Assembly (NCBI GenBank): GCA_964537825.1
Contig: CAZIDL010000071.1
Coordinates: forward strand, 1-10,961
Reading direction: 5' to 3'
Length of the DNA stretch: 10,961 bases
Origin: CAZIDL01 sp964537825
Lineage (GTDB): Bacteria; Bacteroidota; Bacteroidia; Flavobacteriales_D; CAYVSK01
The first letter of the stretch is position 1; every line of letters begins with the position of its first letter. The position numbers were made by a program, and so were the translations under genes. The notes under the pieces were generated by a model. The model was not told the DNA's origin and ran no database searches. It worked only from the letters and a program-made list of their open reading frames with translations. Positions 1 through 6,687 of the stretch are shown piece by piece.

Positions 1-1
1 T

Positions 2-145
2 CGGGGTGATTTTGGTGGCAAAAAAGGGATCCTCCGTTTTCTGGAAAAGCGTGGCATGATCAGAAAGGCGAAAGGATACATCCTCCACTTTCTTCCTTAT
101 GACTGGACCCCGGATACCGGCAAAATCTATACGGAACGTTCATGA
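2..145 (+). CDS. C-terminal fragment of an unrecognised protein, 5' end outside window
   Basis: An open frame enters from the left edge and runs 47 codons to a TGA at 143-145. The visible tail is basic and aromatic, with a stretch reading KGILRFLEKRGMIRKAKGYI followed by HFLPYDWTPDTGKIY, and ends in ERS. It has natural amino-acid composition and no rare-codon clusters, so it looks like real coding sequence rather than a shadow. I do not recognise the family from this tail: there is no membrane helix or metal-binding motif in it. It points toward map, which is on the opposite strand, so the two transcription units converge. The function cannot be stated. Confidence 0.5.
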   Translation, partial: RGDFGGKKGILRFLEKRGMIRKAKGYILHFLPYDWTPDTGKIYTERS

Positions 146-315
146 TCCCTTACATGCTGCGATCGTCCCCCTATGCCGAATGCAAACACCTCTTCGGAAA
201 AGCCCGTCAGCATGTCTTTTCCCTCGGTCTTATCTGCAATTTCCGCTAAGAGGGACCGAACCAGATCGTCATCTACGTCCACGAGCTCCTTACTGAAGAA
301 ACCCGATCTGAGCAT
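127..315 (-). CDS. Doubtful small ORF downstream of map
   Basis: Between the end of map and the converging fragment at the left edge, a minus-strand frame runs from an ATG at 313-315 to a TAG at 127-129, giving 62 residues. The first 45 or so residues look protein-like, with acidic and amphipathic segments (KELVDVDDDLVRSLLAEIAD, then EGKDMLTGFSEEVFAFGIGG), while the last part is less convincing. A TTG at 331-333 is an alternative start. It would lie in the same direction as map, 58 bases behind it, and its end would overlap the left-edge gene by 19 bases. I recognise no family. It could be a real small gene, a decayed remnant or a chance ORF. Apart from it, I see nothing in 146-373. Confidence 0.25.
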   Translation of the reverse strand: MLRSGFFSKELVDVDDDLVRSLLAEIADKTEGKDMLTGFSEEVFAFGIGGRSQHVRDHERSV

Positions 316-373
316 GAGCTTGAAGCTGATCAAGGAAGAGCTTCAACCCCCCGGCTTTTGGATGAGAAAAACC

Positions 374-1201
374 TTATCCAGAACTTTCCTCTACACCCAA
401 TTCCTTCTCGATCAAACTGAAATCGGAAAGGATCTCGGTCTCTCCGTTCGAAAGGAGGGCGATATCATGCTCGAAATGCACGGAAGGCTTTTTATCGGCA
501 GTGATGACGGTCCAGCGATCTTCGAGGACTTTGATCTTTCGAGTCCCGAGGTTGATCATCGGCTCGATGGCCAGGATCATCCCGCTCGTAAGCTTTTTGC
601 CTTTGCCTTGTTTCCCGTAATTCGGGATCTCAGGAGGCTCGTGCATGCTACGGCCCAAACCATGACCGACGAGCTCGCGGACCACCCCGTAACCGAAATG
701 TTCGGCATGGGATTGGATCGCATGACCGACATCCCCTACGCGGTTCCCTTTCTTAGCAGCTTCTATCCCCTTGTAGAGGGATTCCTTGGTGATGCGGATC
801 AGGTGCTCGGTCGCTGGTTGGATCTCCCCGATCGGGAAGGTGAAAGCATGATCCCCGTAGAAACCGTTCATCACCACTCCACAATCGATCGATATGATAT
901 CCCCGGTCTCGAGCGGTTTTTCAGTGGGAATGCCATGAACGACCTGTTCATTGACCGATGTGCACAGGGAGTTCGGGAACCCCTGATATCCTTTGAATCC
1001 GGGTTCCGCACCGTGATCACGGATGAAATCCTCAGCAAGACCGTCCAGGTAAAGGGGGCTCACTCCTGGCCCGATCTCCTGAGCTACCATGGCCAAGGTC
1101 TTCGAGACCAAGCGGGCACTTTCCCGGGCCTTATCGATATCTTCGTCGGAATAGGTCGGCAATACCGAAGCCTTTATGGTCAAAGCTAAGGGAAATTCCA
1201 C
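374..1201 (-). CDS. map: Type I methionine aminopeptidase
   Basis: This enzyme removes the N-terminal methionine from new proteins in the cytoplasm, using a two-metal centre. All five metal ligands of the family and the catalytic His are visible, counting from the GTG at 1199-1201: His89 (VVHGIP), Asp106 (ISIDCG), Asp117 (YGDHAF), His180 (VGHGLGRSMHE), Glu213 (AIEPMI) and Glu244 (FEHDIALL). His187 also matches a conserved His in the family. The length of 275 residues is slightly long for a type I enzyme without extensions. The start is uncertain because no ATG lies near the expected N-terminus: GTG at 1199-1201 and TTG at 1181-1183 are the candidates, and the TTG gives a length closer to the family's. 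Its 5' end overlaps the start of the divergent plus-strand gene. The identification itself is firm. Confidence 0.95.
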   Translation of the reverse strand: MEFPLALTIKASVLPTYSDEDIDKARESARLVSKTLAMVAQEIGPGVSPLYLDGLAEDFIRDHGAEPGFKGYQGFPNSLCTSVNEQVVHGIPTEKPLETGDIISIDCGVVMNGFYGDHAFTFPIGEIQPATEHLIRITKESLYKGIEAAKKGNRVGDVGHAIQSHAEHFGYGVVRELVGHGLGRSMHEPPEIPNYGKQGKGKKLTSGMILAIEPMINLGTRKIKVLEDRWTVITADKKPSVHFEHDIALLSNGETEILSDFSLIEKELGVEESSG

Positions 1202-2090
1202 GAAAGGGGGCGAAATTCATTCCTGGCTCCTTCTTTTCGCATTTTTTCTCATTCCCCAAGATGTAGAGGCACAGGATCCTTCCACCTTTCAGCGTCTCAC
1301 CCCTTCCTTCGTTCTCGACAGCGGCGTCCTCGAAGCCAAGCTGTACAACGATATGTACACGCAGAACGCCTATTTCAACGCATCAAGGGAACGGATAGGG
1401 CTTCCACAACGCTCCAGCTATCTAACGAGCATCACTCAGCTTCTCTACGGGATCGATCCGGGATTGAACATCGGGCTCGAAGCGTGGACCAGTTCCGTCC
1501 GGACCGGAAAAGCCGAACGCTCTCCCTTCCATCTCCTTCAGGGAGGAAAAGGCAGCGGAAGGCGAACAGCTCTGAGCTACCTTGGACCGCGCATCAAATT
1601 CGCCCCGCTAAAGGAGCTGACGAAGAGTTCCATGGAGCTTACCCTCCTTTTCCCCATCGCAAAGGACCTGGAGGGAGCGAACCGAAAGGCGCCCTATCTA
1701 GCAGAGGATCGTTATTCGGTGGTGCTGAAATGGTTCTACGACCGAAGCCTGAGCAATGAATTCCGCCTTTTTCTTCGCGTAGCTCCCTGGATGAGCATCG
1801 ACCGAAAGGGCAGGCAAGCCGAGAGCTATTTCTCTTCCCCTATCAGTGCTTTCATTTCGTTCATACCTACCCCTCGATTCACTATTTATAGCCAGAGCGA
1901 GTGGTGGCCCACCTATGGAAAGGATCCGCTCATCAATTCTTCCTTCTTCCAACAAGGCCTCGGACTCAAGGTCATGCTGATCCAGGACCGGCTCGAGTTC
2001 GAACTCCTCTATTCCCGTTTTCTGTTCGGTCGCTCCAGTGGTGCAGGACAAAGCTTCGATGCAGGGGTCCGACTATTGGTAGGGAACTGA
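1176..2090 (+). CDS. Exported protein, probably outer-membrane beta-barrel, unknown function
   Basis: The product has 304 residues. Residues 1-33 look like a signal peptide: a basic start (MVKAKGNSTK), a hydrophobic core (WLLLFAFFLI) and a likely cut after VEAQ. The rest alternates hydrophobic and polar residues with many aromatic strand ends, for example FELLYSRFLFG and a final strand FDAGVRLLVGN, as expected of a barrel in the outer membrane. It resembles the unnamed barrel-like proteins often found in Bacteroidota genomes; I cannot assign a substrate. The ATG at 1176 is the only good start that keeps a charged n-region, and it overlaps the 5' end of map on the other strand by 8 or 26 bases depending on map's start. 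The next gene follows after 81 bases on the same strand. Confidence 0.75.
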   Translation: MVKAKGNSTKGGEIHSWLLLFAFFLIPQDVEAQDPSTFQRLTPSFVLDSGVLEAKLYNDMYTQNAYFNASRERIGLPQRSSYLTSITQLLYGIDPGLNIGLEAWTSSVRTGKAERSPFHLLQGGKGSGRRTALSYLGPRIKFAPLKELTKSSMELTLLFPIAKDLEGANRKAPYLAEDRYSVVLKWFYDRSLSNEFRLFLRVAPWMSIDRKGRQAESYFSSPISAFISFIPTPRFTIYSQSEWWPTYGKDPLINSSFFQQGLGLKVMLIQDRLEFELLYSRFLFGRSSGAGQSFDAGVRLLVGN

Positions 2091-2171
2091 AAGCCCCCCT
2101 TTTGCAACACGATCGCATGGGAAGGCGAAAAGATCCTTAACTTGCGTTTCGAACCTTAAAGCGCTCCCATC

Positions 2172-2873
2172 ATGCTTCGAAGCCTTATTATTTCCCTTTT
2201 GAGCCTCTTTTTCAGCATCTTCACGTTTAACAGCTTGGCACAAAAGGGCCCTCAGATCAGTGTCATGGGGGGAGGACACACGACCTGGATGCTCAATACG
2301 GCGGACTTTGATGAAGGAAAGTTCTTGAACTTTCAGAGCACCTTCGGAAGCCAATACGGGATCAAAGCCGCTTACTTCTTTTCTGAGAGCGTCGGGCTCG
2401 AGGCTGGCTTCCTAAGAGCCGTTCAGGGGCAGCAGTACGAGCATACCATCGAGACCTTTACGGGTGAAGAGACCTTCGAGTCGCAACGCACCCTCATCTA
2501 CAACAAGATCCCGGTCCTCCTTCACCTTCGCTCGGCTCCCGAAAATGCGGCTTATTTCTCGGCCATGATCGGCCCACAATTCAGCTTTTTGAGCAGCTTT
2601 TCGCAAAGCACGGAACGATTCGGGAACATTTGGGGTGATCGGGCCGACTATGAGGACAATACGGTCGACATGATCCTCGGCTTCGGACCAGGCTTCAGCA
2701 TCAGCGACGCATTGAAGGTGGACCTCCATTTCCGCTTCAGCTACGCCTTCACAGACGCGGAGAACAAAAGTTCCGACCATTGGGACAACGGCTGGTGGGA
2801 TGATGAACGTCCCGTTACCAACAATGCCACTGGCGGGCTTCAATTGGGTATCACCTACGGATTCGGAGGCTGA
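2172..2873 (+). CDS. Outer-membrane beta-barrel protein (porin-like, OMP_b-brl type)
   Basis: The product has 233 residues. A signal peptide covers residues 1-23, with hydrophobic core LIISLLSLFFSIFTF and a cut after SLAQ, the usual place in Bacteroidota exported proteins. The mature part shows the small-barrel pattern of the PF13568-like family: an early strand (ISVMGGGHTTWML), paired strands such as YGIKAAYFFSESVGLEAGF, and a final strand GGLQLGITYGFGG with glycine and aromatic residues. The whole chain is consumed by the barrel, so no separate periplasmic domain is present. A lipoprotein gene starts four bases after the stop codon, which suggests co-translation and perhaps a joint envelope role. 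Family membership is a judgement from the strand pattern and signal peptide; the ligand is unknown. Confidence 0.8.
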   Translation: MLRSLIISLLSLFFSIFTFNSLAQKGPQISVMGGGHTTWMLNTADFDEGKFLNFQSTFGSQYGIKAAYFFSESVGLEAGFLRAVQGQQYEHTIETFTGEETFESQRTLIYNKIPVLLHLRSAPENAAYFSAMIGPQFSFLSSFSQSTERFGNIWGDRADYEDNTVDMILGFGPGFSISDALKVDLHFRFSYAFTDAENKSSDHWDNGWWDDERPVTNNATGGLQLGITYGFGG

Positions 2874-2877
2874 GCTT

Positions 2878-3597
2878 TTGCGCCCCCTTGTTCCGATAGC
2901 GTCCATCCTTTTGAGCGCTTTCCTATTGGCGGGATGCAGCATGCTTCAAAAGGAAGTGGTCCAGGGGAATGGCCGGGTCGTAGAGGAAACCCGTTCGGTC
3001 GGAGGTTTCCAGCATTTGAAGAGCGAAGGGCCGATCGATATCATCCTCACCCCCGAGGAAGGACCGCTCAGGGTACGGAGCGATTCCAACTTGCTCCCCT
3101 ATATCACGACCGAAGTGGAAGGTAAAGAGCTGACCATCGAGCTCGAAGAGCGCGTTCAGACCAATTCGGAACTCAGTGTGACGGTCCCTGCTCAGGATCT
3201 TGAGCGCCTGGAGCATTCGGGGTCCGGGAACGTATCGAGTGAAGGCAAGTTCCGATGGGGGCAGCTCAAAGTAGTGAAGGAAGGCTCCGGGGATATCTCC
3301 CTTCACATGTCCGCTAAAGAATTTCATTTCGTAAGCAAAGGTACCGGGAACTCCCATTTCAGAGGGAACGCTGAGCGTTTCAAAGTGGAGAATGAGGGAA
3401 GCGGCGACGTCGATGCTCTGGACCTTATGGCCACCCGGGTTGAATGTCACGCTGAAGGATCGGGCGATGTGAAGGTGGATGCTACTGTAAAGCTGATCGT
3501 CGAGTCCGAAGGGAGCGGAGATCTGATCTACAAAAGGGCTCCTCCGAACATCAACATCCAAACCGAAGGTGAAGGCAGCGTGAAAGAAAGCCAATGA
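2878..3597 (+). CDS. Head-GIN domain (DUF2807) lipoprotein with seven Gly-rich repeats
   Basis: The product has 239 residues if translation begins at the TTG at 2878-2880. That start places a lipoprotein signal exactly: a hydrophobic stretch, then LLAGC with the lipidated Cys at residue 20. An in-frame ATG at 2800 would put about 26 polar residues in front and overlap the previous gene by 74 bases, so I prefer TTG. Residues 35-235 match the putative auto-transporter adhesin, head GIN family (PF10988), opening with VGGFQHLKSEGPIDIILTPE. Glycine turns of the form GSGD or GSGN recur at residues 115, 136, 155, 174, 194, 212 and 231, a period near 19, as in a right-handed beta-solenoid. It is probably anchored in the outer membrane. 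The preceding barrel gene ends four bases upstream. Confidence 0.85.
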   Translation: MRPLVPIASILLSAFLLAGCSMLQKEVVQGNGRVVEETRSVGGFQHLKSEGPIDIILTPEEGPLRVRSDSNLLPYITTEVEGKELTIELEERVQTNSELSVTVPAQDLERLEHSGSGNVSSEGKFRWGQLKVVKEGSGDISLHMSAKEFHFVSKGTGNSHFRGNAERFKVENEGSGDVDALDLMATRVECHAEGSGDVKVDATVKLIVESEGSGDLIYKRAPPNINIQTEGEGSVKESQ

Positions 3598-3611
3598 ACC
3601 CCTTGCTGGAG

Positions 3612-3623
3612 GAGAACGTTCTC
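3612..3623. promoter_or_regulatory. Perfect 12-base palindrome before the zinc-ribbon gene
   Basis: GAGAACGTTCTC reads the same on both strands. It lies in the 46-base gap between the lipoprotein stop and the zinc-ribbon start, 20 bases before the ATG at 3644. The symmetry without a spacer argues for a dimeric protein binding site rather than an RNA hairpin, since a hairpin would keep only three or four pairs. No regulator gene is nearby, so its use is an inference. Confidence 0.3.
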
Positions 3624-3643
3624 TGGTCAAGAAGATAAGGGCA

Positions 3644-3802
3644 ATGGCAACCCGCGAATGTCCATCTTGTGCAATGGAGGTGGACAGCAAGAACAACAGC
3701 TGTCCGGTCTGCGGCTACGAGTTCCCCGACTACAGCAAGGGGTTCAAACTCCTGGCCATCCTGTTAGCCCTGCTTTTCATCCTTTTTTTCATCCTCTACT
3801 GA
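3644..3802 (+). CDS. Small zinc-ribbon protein with one C-terminal membrane helix
   Basis: The gene encodes 52 residues from an ATG at 3644-3646 to a TGA at 3800-3802. The N-terminal half is a compact four-cysteine zinc ribbon: CPSC at residues 6-9 and CPVC at 20-23, followed by GYEFPDYSKG. Residues 34-52 form a nearly unbroken hydrophobic helix rich in Leu, Ile and Phe, ending in Tyr at the last codon, so the protein is probably tail-anchored with the ribbon in the cytoplasm. The paired knuckles plus a well-formed helix in one short frame are very unlikely by chance. It follows the lipoprotein gene by 46 bases on the same strand and stops 10 bases from the converging ATPase gene. The role is unknown; metal binding and partner binding are both possible. 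Confidence 0.8.
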   Translation: MATRECPSCAMEVDSKNNSCPVCGYEFPDYSKGFKLLAILLALLFILFFILY

Positions 3803-3823
3803 AGGGACCCCCTCACCCCTTCA
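3800..3823. terminator. Possible stem-loop between converging genes
   Basis: TGAAGGG at 3800-3806 and CCCTTCA at 3817-3823 form a perfect 7-base inverted repeat with a 10-base loop. It covers the stop codons of both converging genes, so it could serve both strands. Neither side has a run of T after the stem, which weakens the case for an intrinsic terminator. Confidence 0.25.
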
Positions 3824-5498
3824 TCCTCAAGCTCCTCAAACGATTCAGGGAAGCAGCGAGTTCGATCCGGCGAAAAGCCGCATGGTCACCCACCTTCCGC
3901 TTGTCGACCACATCCCACCCCTTTTCTTCAATAGCAGCCTCTACAGCATCCAGAACGGCTCCGAGCGAGCGTCCGTCCATATACTCCTTAGCGAGAACGA
4001 GGGCAGCTCCTATGGCCTTCGTCTGAGATGGATCCACCAACTGTTCCACGGCAGAAAGGTCAATGTCCTGAACACCGAACTGCAACCCGCGTGTCCCATG
4101 CGCACGCAGCTTCATCTTCTTGCCCTTGAAAGGATCGATGGACTCCGGGACCGGAGTTCGTTCAGGGATCCTTCCAAAGGCCTCCCCTCCCTCTCGCTTC
4201 CGTTCATCGGGCTCTCGTTCGGCGATGCTTTTCGCCCTATCGGTCAGATCGTGAGGCTCGTACTCCAACATGCATATCACGCGATCGGCGATATCGAAGT
4301 AGGCCCCTGACCCTCCTATTACGAGCAAAGTGGACACTCCTTTCTCCTGGTAGAGCTGCTCCGCCTTGTCGATGTAAGGAGTGATCGGCTCCTGATCCTT
4401 AGGGACCAGTTCCTGCATCCGTTCATCGCGGATCATAAAGTTGGTAGCAGACGTGTCCTCGTCGATCAGAAGGGTCCTGGCTCCTGCCTCCAAAGCTTCC
4501 AAAGTATTAGCGGCCTGAGAGGTACTTCCGCTCGCGTTCTCGGAACTAAAGGCCGTAGTATCCTTCCCGTGCGGAAGCTCGTTGATGAAGGGTGAAATGT
4601 CCACCCGCTCGATGCTGCGGCCATCCTCCGCCCGGACCTTCACAGCGTTCGACTCACTAACAACGAATTCACGGCCATCTCCGGGGATGTGATCGTAGAC
4701 ACCGGCCTCGATGGCATTTAGCAAGGTGGATTTGCCGTGATAGCCACCTCCGACGATAAGGTTGATCCCTTCAGGGACCAACATCCCCTCGATGCTTCGG
4801 TTCGGAAGTTCGAAACGTTCCCGCAGCGTCTCGGGAGAACGAAAAGGAACGGCATCCTTAAGCGGCCTCGGATCCACCCCGCTCGATCGGGGCAAAACGG
4901 AACCATCGGCCACGAAGGCGATGGCCCTTTCTTCCCGCAAGCGCTCACGCAAGGCATCAGCATCCTCGCGCGTCTTAACGTGTTCTTCAAGATCCCTGGA
5001 AGAAAGAGCATCGAAATAGAGCGCATCATCCACAAGAGCAGGGATCTCTTCACCGAAGATGGCCGCTGCCTGTTTACCAGCGATCTTACGCCCGAAAGCA
5101 GGGAGAGCAACATTGAAACGGACCTCGAGCTGATGTCCATCGAGCAGAACAGCTGTACGGTCCAATACCTCCTGGCCGGGGGCATCGATGGACACAGCGC
5201 CGCTCTTCCCACTGCCGCGATCCCCTTTTACGTGCTTTCGGACGGCTTTGAAAAAACACCTTGCCAGAAGATCCCTGAGCGCAATGTTGCGGCTTCGACT
5301 CGAATAAGCCCATTCGGGTATATCGTGTTCCTTCTGGATCCGAACGCTGCTTGGGGCAGCAAAAGGGTCGCCCTGGACGTGGTCGATCATCAGGCGGTAC
5401 GGGCCGGCATCGTATTCCCCCTTGATGTCCTTGTACGCCTTATAACCTTTTCCGTCCAAACGGCGCAATTCGCCCTGAAGCTCCTCGATTGTCCGCAT
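3813..5498 (-). CDS. ABC-class ATPase of the COG3044 / PF09818 family
   Basis: The product has 561 residues from the ATG at 5496-5498. A family-typical N-terminus reads LRRLDGKGYKAYKDIKGEYD, followed by MIDHVQGDPFAAPS. The nucleotide-binding core is complete: Walker A GGGYHGKST (about residues 250-258), an ABC-like signature in SENASGSTSQAAN (about 319-331) and Walker B TLLIDEDTSATNFMIRD (from about 342). There is no membrane segment, so this is a soluble ATPase and not a transporter subunit. The family is described only as a predicted ATPase; its substrate is unknown to me. A TTG at 5520-5522 would add eight residues, but it lies inside a likely promoter element and the family-type sequence starts after the ATG. 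It follows the radical SAM gene by 49 bases on the same strand. Confidence 0.9.
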   Translation of the reverse strand: MRTIEELQGELRRLDGKGYKAYKDIKGEYDAGPYRLMIDHVQGDPFAAPSSVRIQKEHDIPEWAYSSRSRNIALRDLLARCFFKAVRKHVKGDRGSGKSGAVSIDAPGQEVLDRTAVLLDGHQLEVRFNVALPAFGRKIAGKQAAAIFGEEIPALVDDALYFDALSSRDLEEHVKTREDADALRERLREERAIAFVADGSVLPRSSGVDPRPLKDAVPFRSPETLRERFELPNRSIEGMLVPEGINLIVGGGYHGKSTLLNAIEAGVYDHIPGDGREFVVSESNAVKVRAEDGRSIERVDISPFINELPHGKDTTAFSSENASGSTSQAANTLEALEAGARTLLIDEDTSATNFMIRDERMQELVPKDQEPITPYIDKAEQLYQEKGVSTLLVIGGSGAYFDIADRVICMLEYEPHDLTDRAKSIAEREPDERKREGGEAFGRIPERTPVPESIDPFKGKKMKLRAHGTRGLQFGVQDIDLSAVEQLVDPSQTKAIGAALVLAKEYMDGRSLGAVLDAVEAAIEEKGWDVVDKRKVGDHAAFRRIELAASLNRLRSLRMKG

Positions 5499-5519
5499 GA
5501 GTCCACTTTTGATGGGCTG

Positions 5520-5527
5520 CAAAGGAA
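5520..5527 (-). promoter_or_regulatory. Possible Bacteroidota -7 element before the ATPase gene
   Basis: On the minus strand the sequence reads TTCCTTTG, one mismatch from TAnnTTTG, and continues as CAGC. The flavodoxin promoter shares the same TTTGCAGC. The element lies 22 bases before the ATG at 5498, in the 49-base gap after the radical SAM gene. No clear -33 TTG is present. It would allow the ATPase to be transcribed separately from the upstream gene. Confidence 0.25.
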
Positions 5528-5547
5528 AGGATCCTGCAGGGGAACCC

Positions 5548-6624
5548 CTACCCTTTTCCGAACAGTTGCATCTGGCGCCCGTGCCCGTTATCGAAACATT
5601 CCCTATCCAAAGGCGGCATCCCTGAGCTCCCCAAATGCTTCTTTTTGGCCATTCCGAACAAGCTAGCCAGGGAGGAGGCCAATGCTCCTTCCCCTTTCAG
5701 ACGCGTTCCGAAGCGGCTATCGTTCACCGTACCCCCATGAAGGTCCGCTATCTGGTGAAGGACCTTCTCCTTGCGATCAGGATAATGGGTTTCGAGCCAT
5801 TCTTCGAAAAGTTCCGACAGTTGACCGTTAAGCCTTAGCATGGAATAGGACATATCCCGAACCCCTGCTTCCGCGGCCTGTCTGACCAATTCTGGAATTT
5901 CACTGCCGTTAAGCGAGGGAATGACAGGAGCGATAAGCCCCCGTACAGGAATGCCAACTTCGGACAATTCCCTTATCGCTTTCGTACGAAGCTTCCAGGA
6001 AGCGGTGCGGGGTTCGAGAACCCGTCTCAAGTTTTCGTCGAGCGTAGTGAGCGAAACATTAACATGGACCAACCCTTTTTCGGCCATGCGAGCGAGGATA
6101 TCGATGTCCCGCGTGATAAGGCGGTTCTTGGTAACGATGCTTACGGGTTGGCCGAATCGCAGGAAAAGCTGAAGGACCTTCCGCGTAAGCTCTTTTGATC
6201 GCTCGATCGGCTGGTAGGGATCCGTGTTACCGGCCAGCATCACGGGCAGGACTTCCCATTTCGGATCGCGCAGCTCGGCTTCCAACAATTCGGGCGCCGA
6301 TTCCTTAACGAGCACTTTTCGTTCGAAATCCAACCCTGCACTATAGCCCCAATAGGGATGGCTGTTCCGGGCATAACAATAGATACAACCGTGCTCGCAA
6401 CCTTGATAAGGATTGAGCGAATAACAACGGCCGATATCGGGACTTTTGACTTCGTTCACGATCCGTTTGGGGTGAACGGCAAGAAAGGAAGTAGAAGGAG
6501 CCGCTTCCTCGTTGGCTTCGGGATCGATCCCCTCAGGTTCCTCATCCGCGTAGTGATAGCGCTGATACGGATCGGTCGGAGATGATAGAGCCCCTCTTCC
6601 GTTCTTTGGCTGTTCTCCGGGCAT
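5548..6624 (-). CDS. PA0069-family radical SAM protein (SplB-like, COG1533)
   Basis: The product has 358 residues. The iron-sulfur cluster motif CxxxCxxC is present as CEHGCIYC, with cysteines at residues 76, 80 and 83, in the family setting SLNPYQGCEHGCIYCYARNSH. An N-terminal NGRGA motif (residues 9-13) and the later segments VMLAGNTDPYQPIE, SIVTKNRLITRDIDIL and VNVSLTTLDENLRRVLEPRT are typical of the PA0069 group, relatives of spore photoproduct lyase. It should bind a 4Fe-4S cluster and cleave S-adenosylmethionine; the substrate of this group is not known to me. The C-terminus is basic, ending GRQMQLFGKG. The ATG at 6622-6624 is a normal start. It is the first gene of a minus-strand pair with the ATPase and is divergent from the phosphorylase. 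Confidence 0.9.
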   Translation of the reverse strand: MPGEQPKNGRGALSSPTDPYQRYHYADEEPEGIDPEANEEAAPSTSFLAVHPKRIVNEVKSPDIGRCYSLNPYQGCEHGCIYCYARNSHPYWGYSAGLDFERKVLVKESAPELLEAELRDPKWEVLPVMLAGNTDPYQPIERSKELTRKVLQLFLRFGQPVSIVTKNRLITRDIDILARMAEKGLVHVNVSLTTLDENLRRVLEPRTASWKLRTKAIRELSEVGIPVRGLIAPVIPSLNGSEIPELVRQAAEAGVRDMSYSMLRLNGQLSELFEEWLETHYPDRKEKVLHQIADLHGGTVNDSRFGTRLKGEGALASSLASLFGMAKKKHLGSSGMPPLDRECFDNGHGRQMQLFGKG

Positions 6625-6687
6625 CTCCCGTGAAGGTACGAGATCCGAGAAGGGATAGCACGGCGGATCTTTTTAACTTTCAGCCGT
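6625..6687. promoter_or_regulatory. Divergent intergenic region between radical SAM and phosphorylase genes
   Basis: These 63 bases must carry the start signals for two divergent units. On the plus strand TAACTTTC at 6674-6681 is one mismatch from the Bacteroidota -7 consensus TAnnTTTG, but it would place the transcript start at or very near the ATG at 6688. On the minus strand I see only TACCTTCA, two mismatches away. No palindrome of note was seen. Confidence 0.3.

Noticed and set aside
173..1189. Long plus-strand open frame of 338 codons
   Set aside because: It is antisense to map, which shows every active-site residue; the plus-strand reading is Ser- and Arg-rich and has no motif.
2137..2145. 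TTAACTTGC as a promoter for the 233-residue barrel gene
   Set aside because: It is two bases from the TAnnTTTG consensus and the nearest upstream TTG is more than 30 bases away, so I cannot tell it from chance.
3783..3789. Run of seven T bases as a terminator tail
   Set aside because: It encodes Leu-Phe-Phe in the membrane helix of the zinc-ribbon protein and has no stem directly in front.
4737..5666. Long plus-strand open frame of 309 codons
   Set aside because: It is a shadow of the ATPase gene, which carries complete Walker A, signature and Walker B motifs on the other strand.
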